Under the pieces are notes generated by a model. That model ran no database searches. It saw only the letters and a list, made by a program, of their open reading frames with translations, and was not told where the DNA came from. This document shows, one piece after another, positions 1-14,631 of a stretch of DNA of 64,000 bases (positions are counted from its first letter, which is position 1; each line of letters starts with the position of its first letter). The DNA comes from Paralvinella palmiformis (Eukaryota > Annelida > Polychaeta > Terebellida > Alvinellidae): the NCBI GenBank assembly GCA_025642065.1, contig JAODUP010001283.1, forward strand, positions 1 through 64,000, read 5' to 3'. The position numbers and the translations under genes are program-made.

Positions 1-715
1 ATCTTTTTTGATCTTTTAAAAATGAAAATCATTATTATGTTCACATATATATTATAGATCTATTTATAGTCAAGAAATATAGATGTTGCTTCATTCTGGC
101 GACAAGTCCCTGCATTTCTTTGTCACATTTCTTGCACGTAGTCAGACACCCTGCTTTCCACACAACTTTAATTTTATCAAAGTATAACCACACACAATCC
201 TGTTTTCTGCCAGACATTGTGAAGTTGGCAAGTATGAATATATAGTGATAAAATACCAGCTATAAATTAAAAAATAAAGTAGTAATTTTTTAAACAGTTT
301 ACAGCATTAGGAAATCTATTGTATTCAGCATGAGATAACTATCAATAGTGAACCTGTGTGAATTCTCACCTTATATACCGATCCTGGCTAAATAACAAGT
401 GCCTAACATTAACTCAATAATTCCCGAAATGTATAGAAAAGATGTGACTTCACGTGTCAGATTATCCCCAGATTCATCTAATTTACCACATGGAAGCAGA
501 GTGGCTACTGTATGTAGCTTCACCTGTCAGTCTATTGTGTGGTTATAGAAGTAAAGGCTCATCTCCAGTTGGATGGGTGATTATCATGAATGTGTCACAT
601 TCCAATTGGATAAGGCGTGGTTATGAAGGTCCATTATACTGTGTACATGCTATATGTCTTTATAGCATGGATCTGTATTGCCATTCTCAAAAAAAAATCA
701 AAACCAATGATTTTT
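1..715. other. AT-rich stretch, no gene seen
   Basis: Open frames here are short and resemble nothing I know. The only structure is the palindrome that begins at 716. No coding, RNA or repeat signal can be supported in the remainder. Confidence 0.5.
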
Positions 716-749
716 TAGAGTGATTTAAATCATGATTTAAATCACTCTA
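716..749. repeat. 34-bp perfect palindrome
   Basis: The half-site TAGAGTGATTTAAATCA is followed directly by its reverse complement with no spacer. TTTAAATC repeats again just downstream, near 751-757. Such TTTAAATC-rich palindromes are common inside or at the ends of DNA transposons, but no element boundaries are visible here. Confidence 0.8.
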
Positions 750-1213
750 TTTAAATCGAACAACCCCGATGAAATGACATGAATGAACAAATGTAGTGTA
801 TTTACAAAAAATAGTGAAATGATTAATGTTACCATTCTGATTTAGTGTTCACGGAGTATCTCTCCATCGGATAATGTAGCCCACAACACGAAGAAACTCT
901 GTAACTGTTTTACATCTTGATTGGCGATCCTGGCATTGCACACATGTCCACCATATGTGCTTAATTATTCCTAGTACATTTGTGTGTACATATAACCATC
1001 TAGCAAAAAAATTCTGACCGTCCTTGTTATTGTGTATGACCTCCAGGGTTGCATATAAAGTTCACTGAATATTCACATGATTCCGGGCCTTTAATTGCTT
1101 ATTATAATCGGACCCCGTTGCAATTTTCAAGCAGATAGTTGTATCCAAGTTGATCTATTATTTGCAGAAAATTACTCTTAGATGAGCTTAAGCAAGCTCA
1201 GTTAATTGACGGC

Positions 1214-1299
1214 ATAAATGTTTGTTGTAATTGGAGCCCATTGAAATATAAATTGCAATTGCAAATTGCAACAATGGGCTCTACTTCAATTAAACAAAT
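1214..1299. repeat. imperfect inverted repeat, about 85 bp
   Basis: The left arm contains TTGGAGCCCATTG (around 1230-1242). The right arm contains CAATGGGCTC (around 1272-1281). The centre is rich in the palindrome GCAATTGC. It could be a small foldback element. No target duplication was found. Confidence 0.5.
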
Positions 1300-1322
1300 T
1301 ATTGTGGTAGAACGTAGTTGCC

Positions 1323-2110
<788 letters not shown>

Positions 2111-2117
2111 GAGCATC

Positions 2118-2118
<1 letters not shown>

Positions 2119-2151
<33 letters not shown>

Positions 2152-2322
2152 TGTTTCTGTGTGTATTAAGGGGGTGCATTATATAAGTAATGCTTCAAGT
2201 ATCGTCGTTTTCAACATTCTATATGCGTTTGCTGTTATTAAAATGAAGTAAAATGGATGTTGAAATAAATAATTTGAATTGAATTGTGTGTGTGTGTGTG
2301 TGTGTGTGCGTGTGCGTGTGTA
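2119..2322. repeat. (TG)n tracts
   Basis: Two TG dinucleotide tracts (about 2119-2150 and 2285-2320) flank about 130 bp of unique sequence. Confidence 0.9.
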
Positions 2323-2330
2323 GATCTATT

Positions 2331-2705
2331 TTTACTCATGGGTTCTCCGGTTACGGCGCTATTTCATGAATTTTCGGTGTGAGCCATTTATGGAGAAATA
2401 GTTGAATTCAACATATTTATATATGAGTATAGTTTAGCAATTTTAAACACAGGAGTCAGATTTAGACCATGTTTGGTGATTCAATTGTTAAAAAAGACAA
2501 GACAAATTAAAGTAGAGAAAAACAGTTTAACTTCTAAAATAGAAACAGTAAATGAAATTTAAAAAAAAATAAAATACATATAGGCCTATATTAACTATGA
2601 GTTGACGGATCATAACACCTAATATTTGTTTAGTTTGGCTTTTAAGCGCTATAAGATAGCCTTTTCTTCAGTTATTTATTTCGATCATCCTTATACGGTT
2701 ACGTT
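2331..2705. other. upstream region of the dehydrogenase gene
   Basis: No gene is seen. This is the likely promoter and 5' leader region of the gene that starts at 2795, but I see no convincing TATA box or initiator. Confidence 0.35.
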
Positions 2706-2864
2706 ATGATGGCGAGAGACCAGCAACTACAGCTCCATCTGGTGCCAGCATCTTGTAACGCCCTTTTTTCGTGCATTTTAAAGAATACTTCGTCATGTTT
2801 CCCGGAGGTAAATTTCCAGGAGAAGATATCATATTTTCTTGGTATACAATTGCCTTTGCATTAG
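2706..2864 (+). promoter_or_regulatory. upstream ORF overlapping the dehydrogenase start
   Basis: Two in-frame ATG codons (2706, 2709) open a 52-codon frame. It runs past the main start at 2795 in another frame and stops with TAG at 2862-2864. If transcription begins upstream of 2706, this overlapping frame would reduce initiation at the main ATG. The transcription start is unknown, so regulation is inference. The sequence around the second ATG (GATGGCG) also resembles a YY1-type initiator, which could instead place the start site here. Confidence 0.35.
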
Positions 2865-5800
2865 TGTTTGGAGCGATACTAGGATTTAGGTAAGTTACAT
2901 CTCATTAAAGTCTAAACCGGCCCTATAGCGATAATACGAGATCACCATCATGAGCTAATTCGGTAGATCTAGCTCTTGTTCCAGGTCTGGGCTCTCCCTC
3001 TCGGGCCTCTGCAATCTAGATAATAGACTCAAATAGTAGATATAACATACTACAAACTAAGCCTTTGACTGTATTCAATTATTAGCTACTACCATAATAA
3101 ATTAATCGACTGCCATTTTAGGTAAATGCAGTTATCAATAATCCAACCGATGGTCACGGTGCTATCAAAGTAGATCTATCATCATCAAGTGACATGATGT
3201 AGATCTATTATCTACTATAATAATTAATAGTATAAATTATTATATTATATAGCCTTCTATAAGGCATTTTTATAGTATAACAGTGGCCTGTATCAGAGTA
3301 TTAATGCACTGTATCATAGAGTAATCAGTGTATATCATCACACACTTTAGTATCTAGATTCATATAAATTTCCAATGGTGAATGCATAATCATAATGCTA
3401 GTATAGATTAAGATCAGTTTAAGATTACTGTCCTCATGATAATATAGTAATAGTTGTATTTATATTTGGCAGATATAAGCACAGAATTTCATGAATTAGG
3501 ATGAAATTTATATTTCTGAAGTCAGAGTGTACAAATGTAGGATGATTGCTGTATTAGTTTGGACAAAATCTATCTTCAATTCAGTCACCCCTCCCGTGTT
3601 ATTTTATTAATGTGTCACTTGAAAAGCTTTGGTGTTTGTGTTCTGGGTGATGACTGAGGCAGTCTATTCTTACATGAGATTTAGGATAACATTGATTCTC
3701 TAGCCAGCGAAATGTGTTGATCTGTGTCTATGCCAATATATACACTCTAGCCCCACCATCCTCCACCCGCAAACAGGGGCCAACCTTTGATAAGGACCGG
3801 ATTTCCTGCCATGATAATGCCTCTTTTTACCCCCCCCCCCTATTTGTTTTGACCATCCCCCCTCATTACCAAGCCTACCAGAATCACTGATTTCTCTGCA
3901 ACAATGATTGATCGTGTGTATATTAATATACAGAAATGCGCAATGGAATTATCATTACCGATGTGTCTGATCATTTTGGGATATTTACAATTATATATAA
4001 GCTTGCTTGAGATCAACCTAAACAATACTTAACTATGAGATCCTACAAACCCCAAAACATCGCTAAATTTAATAATCTATTGTCTGAAGCTGACTTCAAA
4101 TATTACCTCGTTCAATTGCGCAAATACAGCATATAATTTATTTCCAGAAATAATAAACTTATTTTACAAGCAATTATTCCCTGCAAGAACTATAACTCGT
4201 AGCCGAAACCAAATAAAATGAACCTTGGATTATACAGGGAATTTTGAAATCTGACCCAAAACAAAGGCCAAATTATTCCATCGAATGTTTAATATGCCAA
4301 CAACTGATAACATCTCTAAATATAAATTATTCTGTTAGAGTTTCCTACGAATTAAGCGACAAGCTAAATTTCACTGTTGAAGCCTCTTATCTCCAATGGT
4401 TCTAAGATAGCCTCAATGCCTACTGAATTCATCTCGGACAATGTGGTCATAATGCACCCAGATGAAATTGCTAATGTTTTTAATACCTTCTTTGCCAACA
4501 TAGGGCACATTACCAGCAAGTCAGTTCTCCAACCTCAGAGAAGCTTTTCCCATTATCTCAATCTGGATTCCCGATGCCAGAAAACTTTCTTTATGGAACC
4601 TGTTCACTCTTTAGAACTCATTAATACGTGTGACTGTCTTAAAGCCAAAACTAGCATGGGACATATTTCTACTAAACTCCTCAAAGAATCCATTTGGAAC
4701 ATAGCAATCCCCCCTTACAGATATATTCAACCTTTCTTTCGAGTCAGGAATTGTCCCTGATAAAATGAAACTAGCTAAAGTGATCCCAATAATCAAATTA
4801 GGAAACAAGAACCTCTTCAATAATCATAGACCTATTAGCATCCTTCCAGCTTATTCTAAATTATTGGAAAAAATTGTAGCGAAGAAACTAGTTAATTTTC
4901 TAGAAACTAATAATGTTCTGTAAACTCACCAATATGGATTTAGAAGAAAACATTCAACAATATGCCTAATTGTGCACCTCCTCAAGTACATTTCGGATGC
5001 AAATGATAAACCTTCAAAGGAAATAACATTAGGGTTGTTTTTGGACTTATCTAAAGCATTTGACACTATTAACCATACAATTCTTTTAACAAAATAACAT
5101 TTTTATGGAATCCGAGGCACACCTAATGATTGGTTTAACAGTTATCTCTCCGATCAATATACAGAATTCGGTCAGATTCAATCTCTGATATTAAAAGTAT
5201 TCTGCGGTGTTCCACAGGGATCTGTTTTTTGGAACCAATTCTCTTCCTTGTCTACATAAATGACATTACATATTGCACTGACCTATCCCTACTTTCCTTC
5301 AGTGATGACCCCACTTTATATATGTCACACGCAGATCCTGCTGTTCTTTATAACACAATCAACAATGAACTGGTTAAATTAAATGACTGGTTTTGTGCAA
5401 ATAGATTATCACTAAACGTAAAAAAAAACAAGTATGCATTGTTCAGCCCATCTATCAAAATACCAAACCTCCCACAAAATACGGCGATTACACTGAATGG
5501 CATTAACCTTATTTGAATTGGGAATGACCAACCGGAAAAGACAATAAAATTTCTTGACATCAATATGGATAAAAATTTAACATGGAAATATCTCATAAAT
5601 GCACTAAAATCTAAAATATCACGATCGCTATTTGTATTGAACAGAGTCAAACACATATTACCTCCCTATATCCTCAAATCACTTTATTTCTCTTTCGTAC
5701 AAAGTCACCTGATGTATGGCATCCAATCATAGGGATCATAAATCCATATTCATAAACTTGAATCTACCCAGAAGAGAGCCATTCGGATAATTAATAACAA

Positions 5801-8077
5801 GTTTATAACTCCCATACAGATCCACTTTTTAGACATAACATTATACAAAAAATTTGAGATCTTTATCAATTCCAAAGTGCACTGTTCACCCACGACTACA
5901 AACATGACTCACTTCCCCACTCTTTTCGAACCTATTTTATTGTGCATAACCAGAACAAAACCAATTTAAAACATCCTGACTTTATATTCCGACAAATACC
6001 GTGAACTAAGTTCTTGTCCCTGCTCCCAGTGCATCAAGTCCCATCGATATGGAATTCCCTGAGCAATGACATGCTTTCAATCCAGAACAGAAATGCTTTT
6101 AAATCTAGATTAAAGAAGTCATTTATTAAATCATACTGCATCCAAATTGAACATTGTAACAATATCATGTGCTCAGAATGCCCTCACACAAAGTAGCGTA
6201 CACTGTAAACATTTGATACTTTATATATTACTAACTGATCATTTGTATCAGTTACTGAGATTTGAATGTTGACATCTATGACACATATATTTTCTCATCA
6301 GACCAACCCGGTGCCTGTTTTCTCCCATTGATGTTTAGTCTCCCTTCCCTCCAGGCTCACTTGCATTAGCGACAGACTCCATGATCGGACAGCAGCATAC
6401 TGATACATTAGATTCATCTACCTTCACCATCACTTGCCAATCATTATTTCACATCATCTCGAATCATTGTTGATCTGTTTGTTTTAATTGTGTTAAATTA
6501 CTCTTGGGACACTGGGGAAGACAGTCTTTCTGGCTATCGGCTGTCCTGGCTAACAATATCACATTATGGTTAGACAATCTAACATATTATGTAAGTTTAT
6601 TATTATATCATGATGTTGTTAGTGAATAAATTACTTACTTATTCAGCCATTGCCAATGCTTATGCAATATGAATACCATACACTGCCATATAAATACTCG
6701 CTATTACTGCTACACACCAACAGTGAAATGTTTCTGGTAATCTGTGAATTGATTGACAAGCTGTCAGAGTCATTAGGTGGCGATCACGAGGGTGTTGATC
6801 GTGCGATCGGTGAAAGAATAAACTGATAGTTGGGGTTATCAAAGGATCAAAAGCCACATGTGATTAACCAACCCCAAGGCTGTCCATTGAATATGCCTTC
6901 CCCATTCTAATGCCACCCCACCACAACGCTAACTTTCAGCCATGTCCTGAAGTTGGCATAAAAGCAACGTTAGACTATATATGTATATATACAGGGTTGC
7001 GTTTCTCCCAGAAAGAAAGGTATAGCTTCCCTACCGATGGGAAAAAATGGGTTTTTACCGGGAAGAAAACCTTTCTATTGGGAAGAAATTCCCAAGGGTC
7101 ACAGAGTCTGTGACAACGATTAACTGAACTGGTGAGAGTTTAGCACCGTTGTAACTTGGAAGTATAGCATATGCCACAAGGTGTTCCATTGTAATGGCTT
7201 GGTTGAAAATTTCTTAACAAATCATGTGCTAATGTTCCGTAAGAAGTGAGGAATACCAAAATTGAGGCTCCTTTTAATCATTGAACAAGTGGATTCCTGT
7301 GAACAGCAGTTCCATAATAATAATAAAATAATACTATGTGATATTTATATGGTGCCCTAGGTGCTTTACAATATTATTTACAATATTATTATCCCTGACT
7401 CAGACCTGTTTCCACCCAGCACACATATCAACTCCCAAGGGAGCATACAACGCATGCTGCCATTTATAGGCTCAAAGCGTTATTCAATCATACATAGCCA
7501 TGGCGTCCTGGCAGGTACTCTTTCTTTATGGATGAGTGAACCAGTCGCCACATGACAGCATTGAATAATGATGGATTAATAGGCAGTGATGTGGCGATTT
7601 TATTCTGACTGTGGCTCTTATTGGGTTGAGTCCTATAGTGTTGTGTGTCAAGGATCACCCAAAACATCTCTTCTTCAGCTGGTAGGAAATACGAAGCACA
7701 TATAACTTTTATAAGTCGAGGTGCTTCTGAGAACTCCCATTCCCTCCTAAAAAATCGACTTAACCACGAGTAATTATGGTACAATAATTTTCAATATGTT
7801 GCTCAAAACAAATCAATTTTAGTTTCTTCCATATGTACCCGAAGATTTGTTGCAAACTAACAGATATGAGGACTACTGCTATATCCCATTATAATTTTTT
7901 TAAGTGCATATGTGTACGAACAGCATGAAAAGTATATTAATATTTGTCAAATTTGAAAATGTCAAATCTAAATTCAGATGATGATTTTGTACCAATTTTG
8001 GGTTTCTTCCATTTCTTTCCATAACAGAAAAAAAAAGGTTTTTATTGTTGTTATTACCATCCATGGAAGAAACTGGC

Positions 8078-8137
<60 letters not shown>

Positions 8138-8458
8138 CATATTGTTCAAGCTGTATGGTGAAGTTAGTTAGAGGATAGGACTCATAACTGAAGGATCACA
8201 GGTTCAGGACTCCAGTGCTGCAATCCTGTCATTTGACGGCTGATTCACTCAGCCAGAAATGAGAACCTGATAGGATGTTATGCTATGTGTTTGAGTAGGA
8301 CTTTGGGCCTATAATGGCAGCAGATGTTGTATGTTCCCTTGGGAGTTGAGATGTGTGCTGGATTGGAACAGGTCAGGGATAATAATACTCTAAATAGAGT
8401 AAAGTGCCTTAGAGCAACTATCTGGCTGGATAGGGTGCTATATAAATGTCATATATAT

Positions 8459-8511
<53 letters not shown>

Positions 8512-11500
8512 CACTATAACTAGATATACAGAAAGGTTCACCAGTGAGTGTAGTATTCTGTGGATGGAACTGTAAGAGACCAATATTTGTTCTGTCAAGG
8601 AAGGCAGTATTTGATTAAGTTTTGATATTATCCCTCACACTGGCGGCAAGTTAACATAGAAAACCTTTGTTGGCAGGTCCATATGAACCAATGAAGTGTA
8701 TTAATTCAGATTATGTAAACAACATTTCATAATCTAATTATGGATTAATATTGTCCTTAAGTGTCAAAATGTCATGGTTAGTTATCTACCAGTTGTATAG
8801 TATTTGTAGATCTGCTTGCAGACTCTTCACATCACCTATGTTTGAAATAGATTATAGAAGAAAAAAAAGTGATCTGTGAAATCTCATGTTGTATTGTTAT
8901 ATAATTTCTTTTATTGAATATAGCGGTATCTATGTTTCATAGAAATATTTTGAAGAACACAGCATTTATTAGCATCTCTTGAGATTTAGGCAACTAACGT
9001 ATTACTTTTCTTATGGCCCAGATGGCAATAGGTTTGTTTATCTTAGTGATTGCTGTATCAATATATGTTCAAAGTACTTCAATAAATAAACATTTAACTG
9101 ATAATACTATTTAAGGATCTGTCTATAAGCAGATTGTCGTGTGTTCAATGATTAATGTAAGTGTTTGTACATTTTATTTTGTTAATATCTGTTGAGTGAT
9201 CAGAGGCATGCAAATCTGAAAGACGTGTAGATGTTATACGGTAGAATAGGGACTTGGATGCATGCCACCAAAGTCAAAATATCTACCAATACCATCTGAG
9301 CTATCGTACTGTATTTTCATTTTTTCCAGAAATTATATGAGAGGACCACAGTGTATGAGTAAAGAGTTGGTGAAAAAGAAGCGAGTGATAATTACTGGTG
9401 CTAACTCTGGTATTGGACTTGAAACGGCAAAAGAACTCGCAGGGAGAGGTGAGTTGTGAAGGCTTTCACATCTTTTTGTTGAGTTTAGATGTTATCTGTT
9501 TTAAGTATTTCTGAATGTTTACAATAGTTGTAACCATAATATAAACTATAATTTCTATATACATATTCATATAAGTACATATTCACGTAGATGTTCTGTT
9601 TTAATAAATGGGTTATCGTTTCTCACTGTTAAAGGGATAGCCCACCTTCATTTCAAATTTTAAGAACTAATACAGCTATACTCACAAATATTGTAAATAA
9701 TGTCAAAATGTGTAAATGATCACCCACATATTAAATAATCCAGTTCAAATTGCTGATTTAATGGCCTGTGGGCACCGCCATTTTGAAGCTAGACAGTGAT
9801 TGGAAGCTCCGGAATGTTGACTTCCCTTGATGCGTATCCAGTTGACCTGAAGTCTGTAGAGCCCGTACAAAAACATGTAGACAAGTGTGAGCAAAGAATT
9901 ATTCCAGAACTAAACGGCATTATGTTGTTAAAATTCCGTCATGAATGACGTACAACTATATCAATTTGAGCCAGAAGGAACCCGACAAGAGGAGATGATT
10001 CAAAATGGCTGAGATATTAACGCTCAAGAGAACTATAATCCACGTCAGTCTAGAGAGCGCCCATGTGATGTCACAGCATTTAAGTTTTCTCCTTCCCGGC
10101 TTCAAATCTGGCTTCCGGTGCAGCCGTAATGGCGGCCCTCCGGTAATATGGATTATTTCCCTGTATCTCTGATATTAGGTACATTTCATAATTATTATTG
10201 TGGAATAATTTTTGGTTACCGTTCTAAGCGTTACGTATATTCTAAGGGTGGATTGTCCCTTTAAGTTGATCTGCCAAAAACCAATTATGCTATTTCCATT
10301 AATCGTTGACCCAAACATGAAGCGTGTGTTTTATTTTAGGCTTTATCCTATAACCTTCAAATGATGCTAGGTTTATTTAACCTGTGATGTGCATAACGTT
10401 CTCATAAAATGAGCAGTCTGTGTGATGAAATGAATGTCTACAATGGGTAATTCATTATTGCAAACCGTGTACTCTGAGAAAAATAATTGTCAGTAATGCC
10501 TCGGCGCTTACATCCACGAATGAGGAGGCAATGCATAAGGCTAAAATGAAATATCATGTTCTTGCAACACGAGCAAGTATGATTATTGATATTAATTTTA
10601 GGTGCCACGGTTATCCTTACTTGTCGTGATGAAGCTAAAGGAAAGCTGGCTGTTGATGAGGTGAAAGAGGCAGCCAAAATTAAAAATGTAGAATACATGA
10701 AGCTTGACTTGACTTCATTACAGTCTGTCCGAGACTTTGTGAAGGAGTATACATCAAGTAAGAGAATTTAAATTATTTATAAATATTGCTGATAATCCAA
10801 AATTGAACGATTCAAGAGTTTAAAGATAAATCGGTAAATTTGGAACTGGTTTCAGAAAGTTGATAATTTTGGATAATTCTGTCACTTGTTTATTTTTTCC
10901 ATTTCAGAATATAACACATTAGACATTCTGATTAATAATGCTGGTGTCATGTATTATCCCGAGGCAAAGACAGATGAAGGAAATGAAGCTCACTTTTGCA
11001 TAAATTATTTAGGTAATTTTTAATCAATCCTATACAACAGTAGCAGTTCAAGATTTTGCATTAATTGGTATAGCATACTCATACGAGTCATAGCGGCTTG
11101 GAGGCTACTTCATTGGCACCACACATACAGATTATTAACACATTAAGTTTACTAGCTACAGCATATGACATTCTGATGCTAGAGATACAAGTTTATTCCT
11201 GTCTTGTATAAAACGTTGGTTTCGCTGTTTTCAACTACTGATCCTTTCAGAAGTTAAATGTTGTTGCTGTTTTCAGTGAATTATACATTAAGCTACAAGG
11301 ATATAAATAAAATAAATATTTTAAATTTCTGAACTATATGTTTGAGATTTTGTAATTATCCCTTCTAAAATAAGTTACCTTATGTAATGCAATGCAATCA
11401 TTTGAGGTTATGGATGGCTTTTGTTAATTAACAGTTCGCCTTCATTTTTTATTTTCAGGATTAATATAAATCTGTTCACACGAATTATAAGTAATATCAA

Positions 11501-14500
11501 GTAGAGTTTGAGGTTATCATTATACATTTTAAATCATATTATCTGAGGGTAAACATTTCCTTTATAGTACCCAGGATATTGAATATTAATGAGTTTCTTA
11601 ATTAGCCTATGGTAACCTCGTTTTCTGTTCACTTAACCATGTTATTATTTTTTTAATTTATTTTTATTGAGCCTTTAAAAGAAGAGTACAATGAATACAC
11701 ATGCACTGGATATATAATATTCAACAATGTAGTATCTGTAATATTGTTACTATATTTACTAAACAAAACTAATGTAGAACTCTTCAAAGTGAAGTTTCAG
11801 CTAAGTTAAATTTTTTGGTTATTTTTTTGGTTGAAAATATTGTGTGATGAAAACATTCATTTAATTAATACAGATTTTTCATGAAATATTAACATGTTCA
11901 GTATTAGTAAAAATAAACATTAAATCCTTAACACTGAAATACTAAACAGTTCCTGTTAATATGTTCTAAATGCCATAAATACTCCATGTAGGGTTAAGTA
12001 TGATGGATTTATATGAAGAATATATATGCTGCAATGTTAATAGAGTTTGTAATTGTTATTGTTTTATTAACATTGTCATGAGATTGGTTTTATGTCATTT
12101 CATATTTTTGTTGTAATATCTTGTATAACACTCACGTATATGTATCTTAATGGACTTGTGGAAGGTGCATTTGGTGTGTATATTGTAAGTGATGCAATTA
12201 TTTTAGGTCATTTCTTGTTGACCAATTTACTGCTGGATTGTCTGAAGATGGCACCGTCGGCGCGGATTATCAACATCACCTGTCCTGCCTATCAGCTGGC
12301 TGAACCTGACTTTACTGATGTGAACTGTGAGAATAAAGAGCATAAGCCGGATCAGGCTTATGCTCTTAGCAAGCTAGCTGTGGTGCTGTTTACAAAAAAG
12401 TTAGCTCGTCAACTTGAAGGTTAGCTTTGTTTTTTAGTCATAAATATCAACTTGATACTTTTAGTCCAGTTCTGGCATTATGAACTTTTTAAGGCATGAA
12501 ATGAGCATTGAAGATATAATTTATTATTATGGTTTGTCTGACAAATTGTTATAATTTTTGTTGTTGAAATAAAAAGTAGTTGTTAAAATGTGGCATTGAC
12601 AATGAGTAAGCAATTTTAATACATGACTTTCTCAGCCAAACAAGAAATGTTATTATATCAATGTATAAGTCTGTAATGTAATAGTTACCAGATGTCTCAG
12701 ACATTTTGTATTTATTTGTTTTAATGTTTAGGTTCATATACAAAGTAAAGCTGTTGAATATGTTTTAGCATCATTTTCGTTATAATTCCTATGCACTTTA
12801 TTTTACATTAGGCATAAATCTAGATATTGTTGTACATTTTTATCCTTCAGTTTCAATAAAAAAATCTATTTACATGGGAAACCACATATATATCAAAATA
12901 ATTAATCAGTTTATAATAAATTTTACATTTAACCTAATTTGAGATCAGTCAGTTACCATGGTTGTGTTGGTTTATATACACTGAATTTATTCCAAATATC
13001 TACATAATCACTGATGCTATAAGCTTAATATTATGCAATATATTGTCTTTTAATAATAATCCCACCCATTGGAGTGTCCCATTTGTTGTTAATGCATAGT
13101 CTAACTTGAAAGTTATAACATATATTATATTGCTGCCAAAAAGAGCTTTTCTGCACAACTGTAACATTTATGTAACAGTTTAGCATCCATTCCTGATTGT
13201 TATTTGAATTCATACTAATGGGCAAAGAATGGTATTTTATTACTACCGGTAATGGCCCGATGCGAATTTTGTTATACAAATCTTGGATTTAATGCAAATC
13301 AGTTATCTATTGGGTTTGCACGACTGGCTATTTGCTTAACCACTTTTTGTATGAGTGATGTTTATATTTGATAGATATACCCTGTTCCTCGGACACAGTT
13401 GGAGTGGAGACTGTTTAGTTTAGCGTTTTCCATTGAATTGTTTTGTTCTTTTTAAATGCTAGATTTGGTTTTTAACTAAATGTAGACTTACACTAATCTT
13501 CTACTGCGAAGAGCCACGGAAATGTTCCTATGTGTAGTTACCTGATGCACAACAGCGTAGAAAGACTAAAACACTATTGTTTTATATAATATGTCGGTTT
13601 TTAGAAATATGTAATGATAAAATGGGCAGTAATGTAATAACCGTAGCATATGAAATGGTTCAAGGTTTTAATTTCGTATGTATATTCAGTTCAGGCTGTA
13701 GAGAGTTCCACTCTATAACCATGCACGAGATTCTTGTACAGCAGTAATCTACACATATTTCCATTAGTATTGTGTGTCGTTGTTTACCAGTTACAGCTGA
13801 AGAGATGTAGATGCTGTGTGTTGCAATCATTCATAAGCTAAACTCGTTAGTCATCGTCTTCATTTCCTTCTCACCTATTCTGTATGTTAACCGACTGTGT
13901 TGGTACAAAAAAACTCCCTATATATGCTTTCCCAGTCATAATGCTCTTTATTACCACAGGTACGAAGGTCACTGCCAATATCATCCATCCTGGTGTGTGC
14001 TATACAGATCTCTATCGTAACATGCCATTCATGAAGAGTAAACTTATAGCTGTCAGCTTCAAGCCATTGTTATGGTTCTTGATGAAGGGAGCCAGGGATG
14101 GAGCACAGACTGTTGTACATTGTGCTGTTGCCAAAGAGGAGGAGGGAGTCTCTGGCAAATATTATGCGTAAGTGTTCGTAATGACGATGGTGGCGATTAT
14201 GTCAGCGAACAGAGGAACAATGGCAGTTCTGTTGTAGCGTTCACCTTTAGCCCTTTTAATCCTGAGCTTCCATCCATTATTTCGGCAATCTGACAACCCA
14301 GACAGTTTTCAAGCATTCGATGATATACTTACATTAATGATACCTCAAAGTATAATGCGAGTTAGACCAGTAAAATATTTTATTACGCTTTGGTAGGTCA
14401 TTGCCATATACTATATAGGTATGTTGTATTTCTTCCCATCACATCACAATGTATAACGTGCACCATCCTATACTTTATTGGGTAGATGGGTATCACTGCC

Positions 14501-14593
14501 ATCCACAAACTTGTGTTTATTGAAATTTTGCTTTAGCCGCCATGGTTGGTTATCCTGTAAATGAGATAGAAGGTTAAGCTGGAAGGGTATATA

Positions 14594-14631
<38 letters not shown>

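Noticed and set aside
11013..12206. Extra exon within the fourth dehydrogenase intron, because a frame runs into the exon at 12207 from 12092
   Set aside because: The upstream part lacks SDR similarity. The acceptor at 12205-12206 joins perfectly to the exon ending at 11012.
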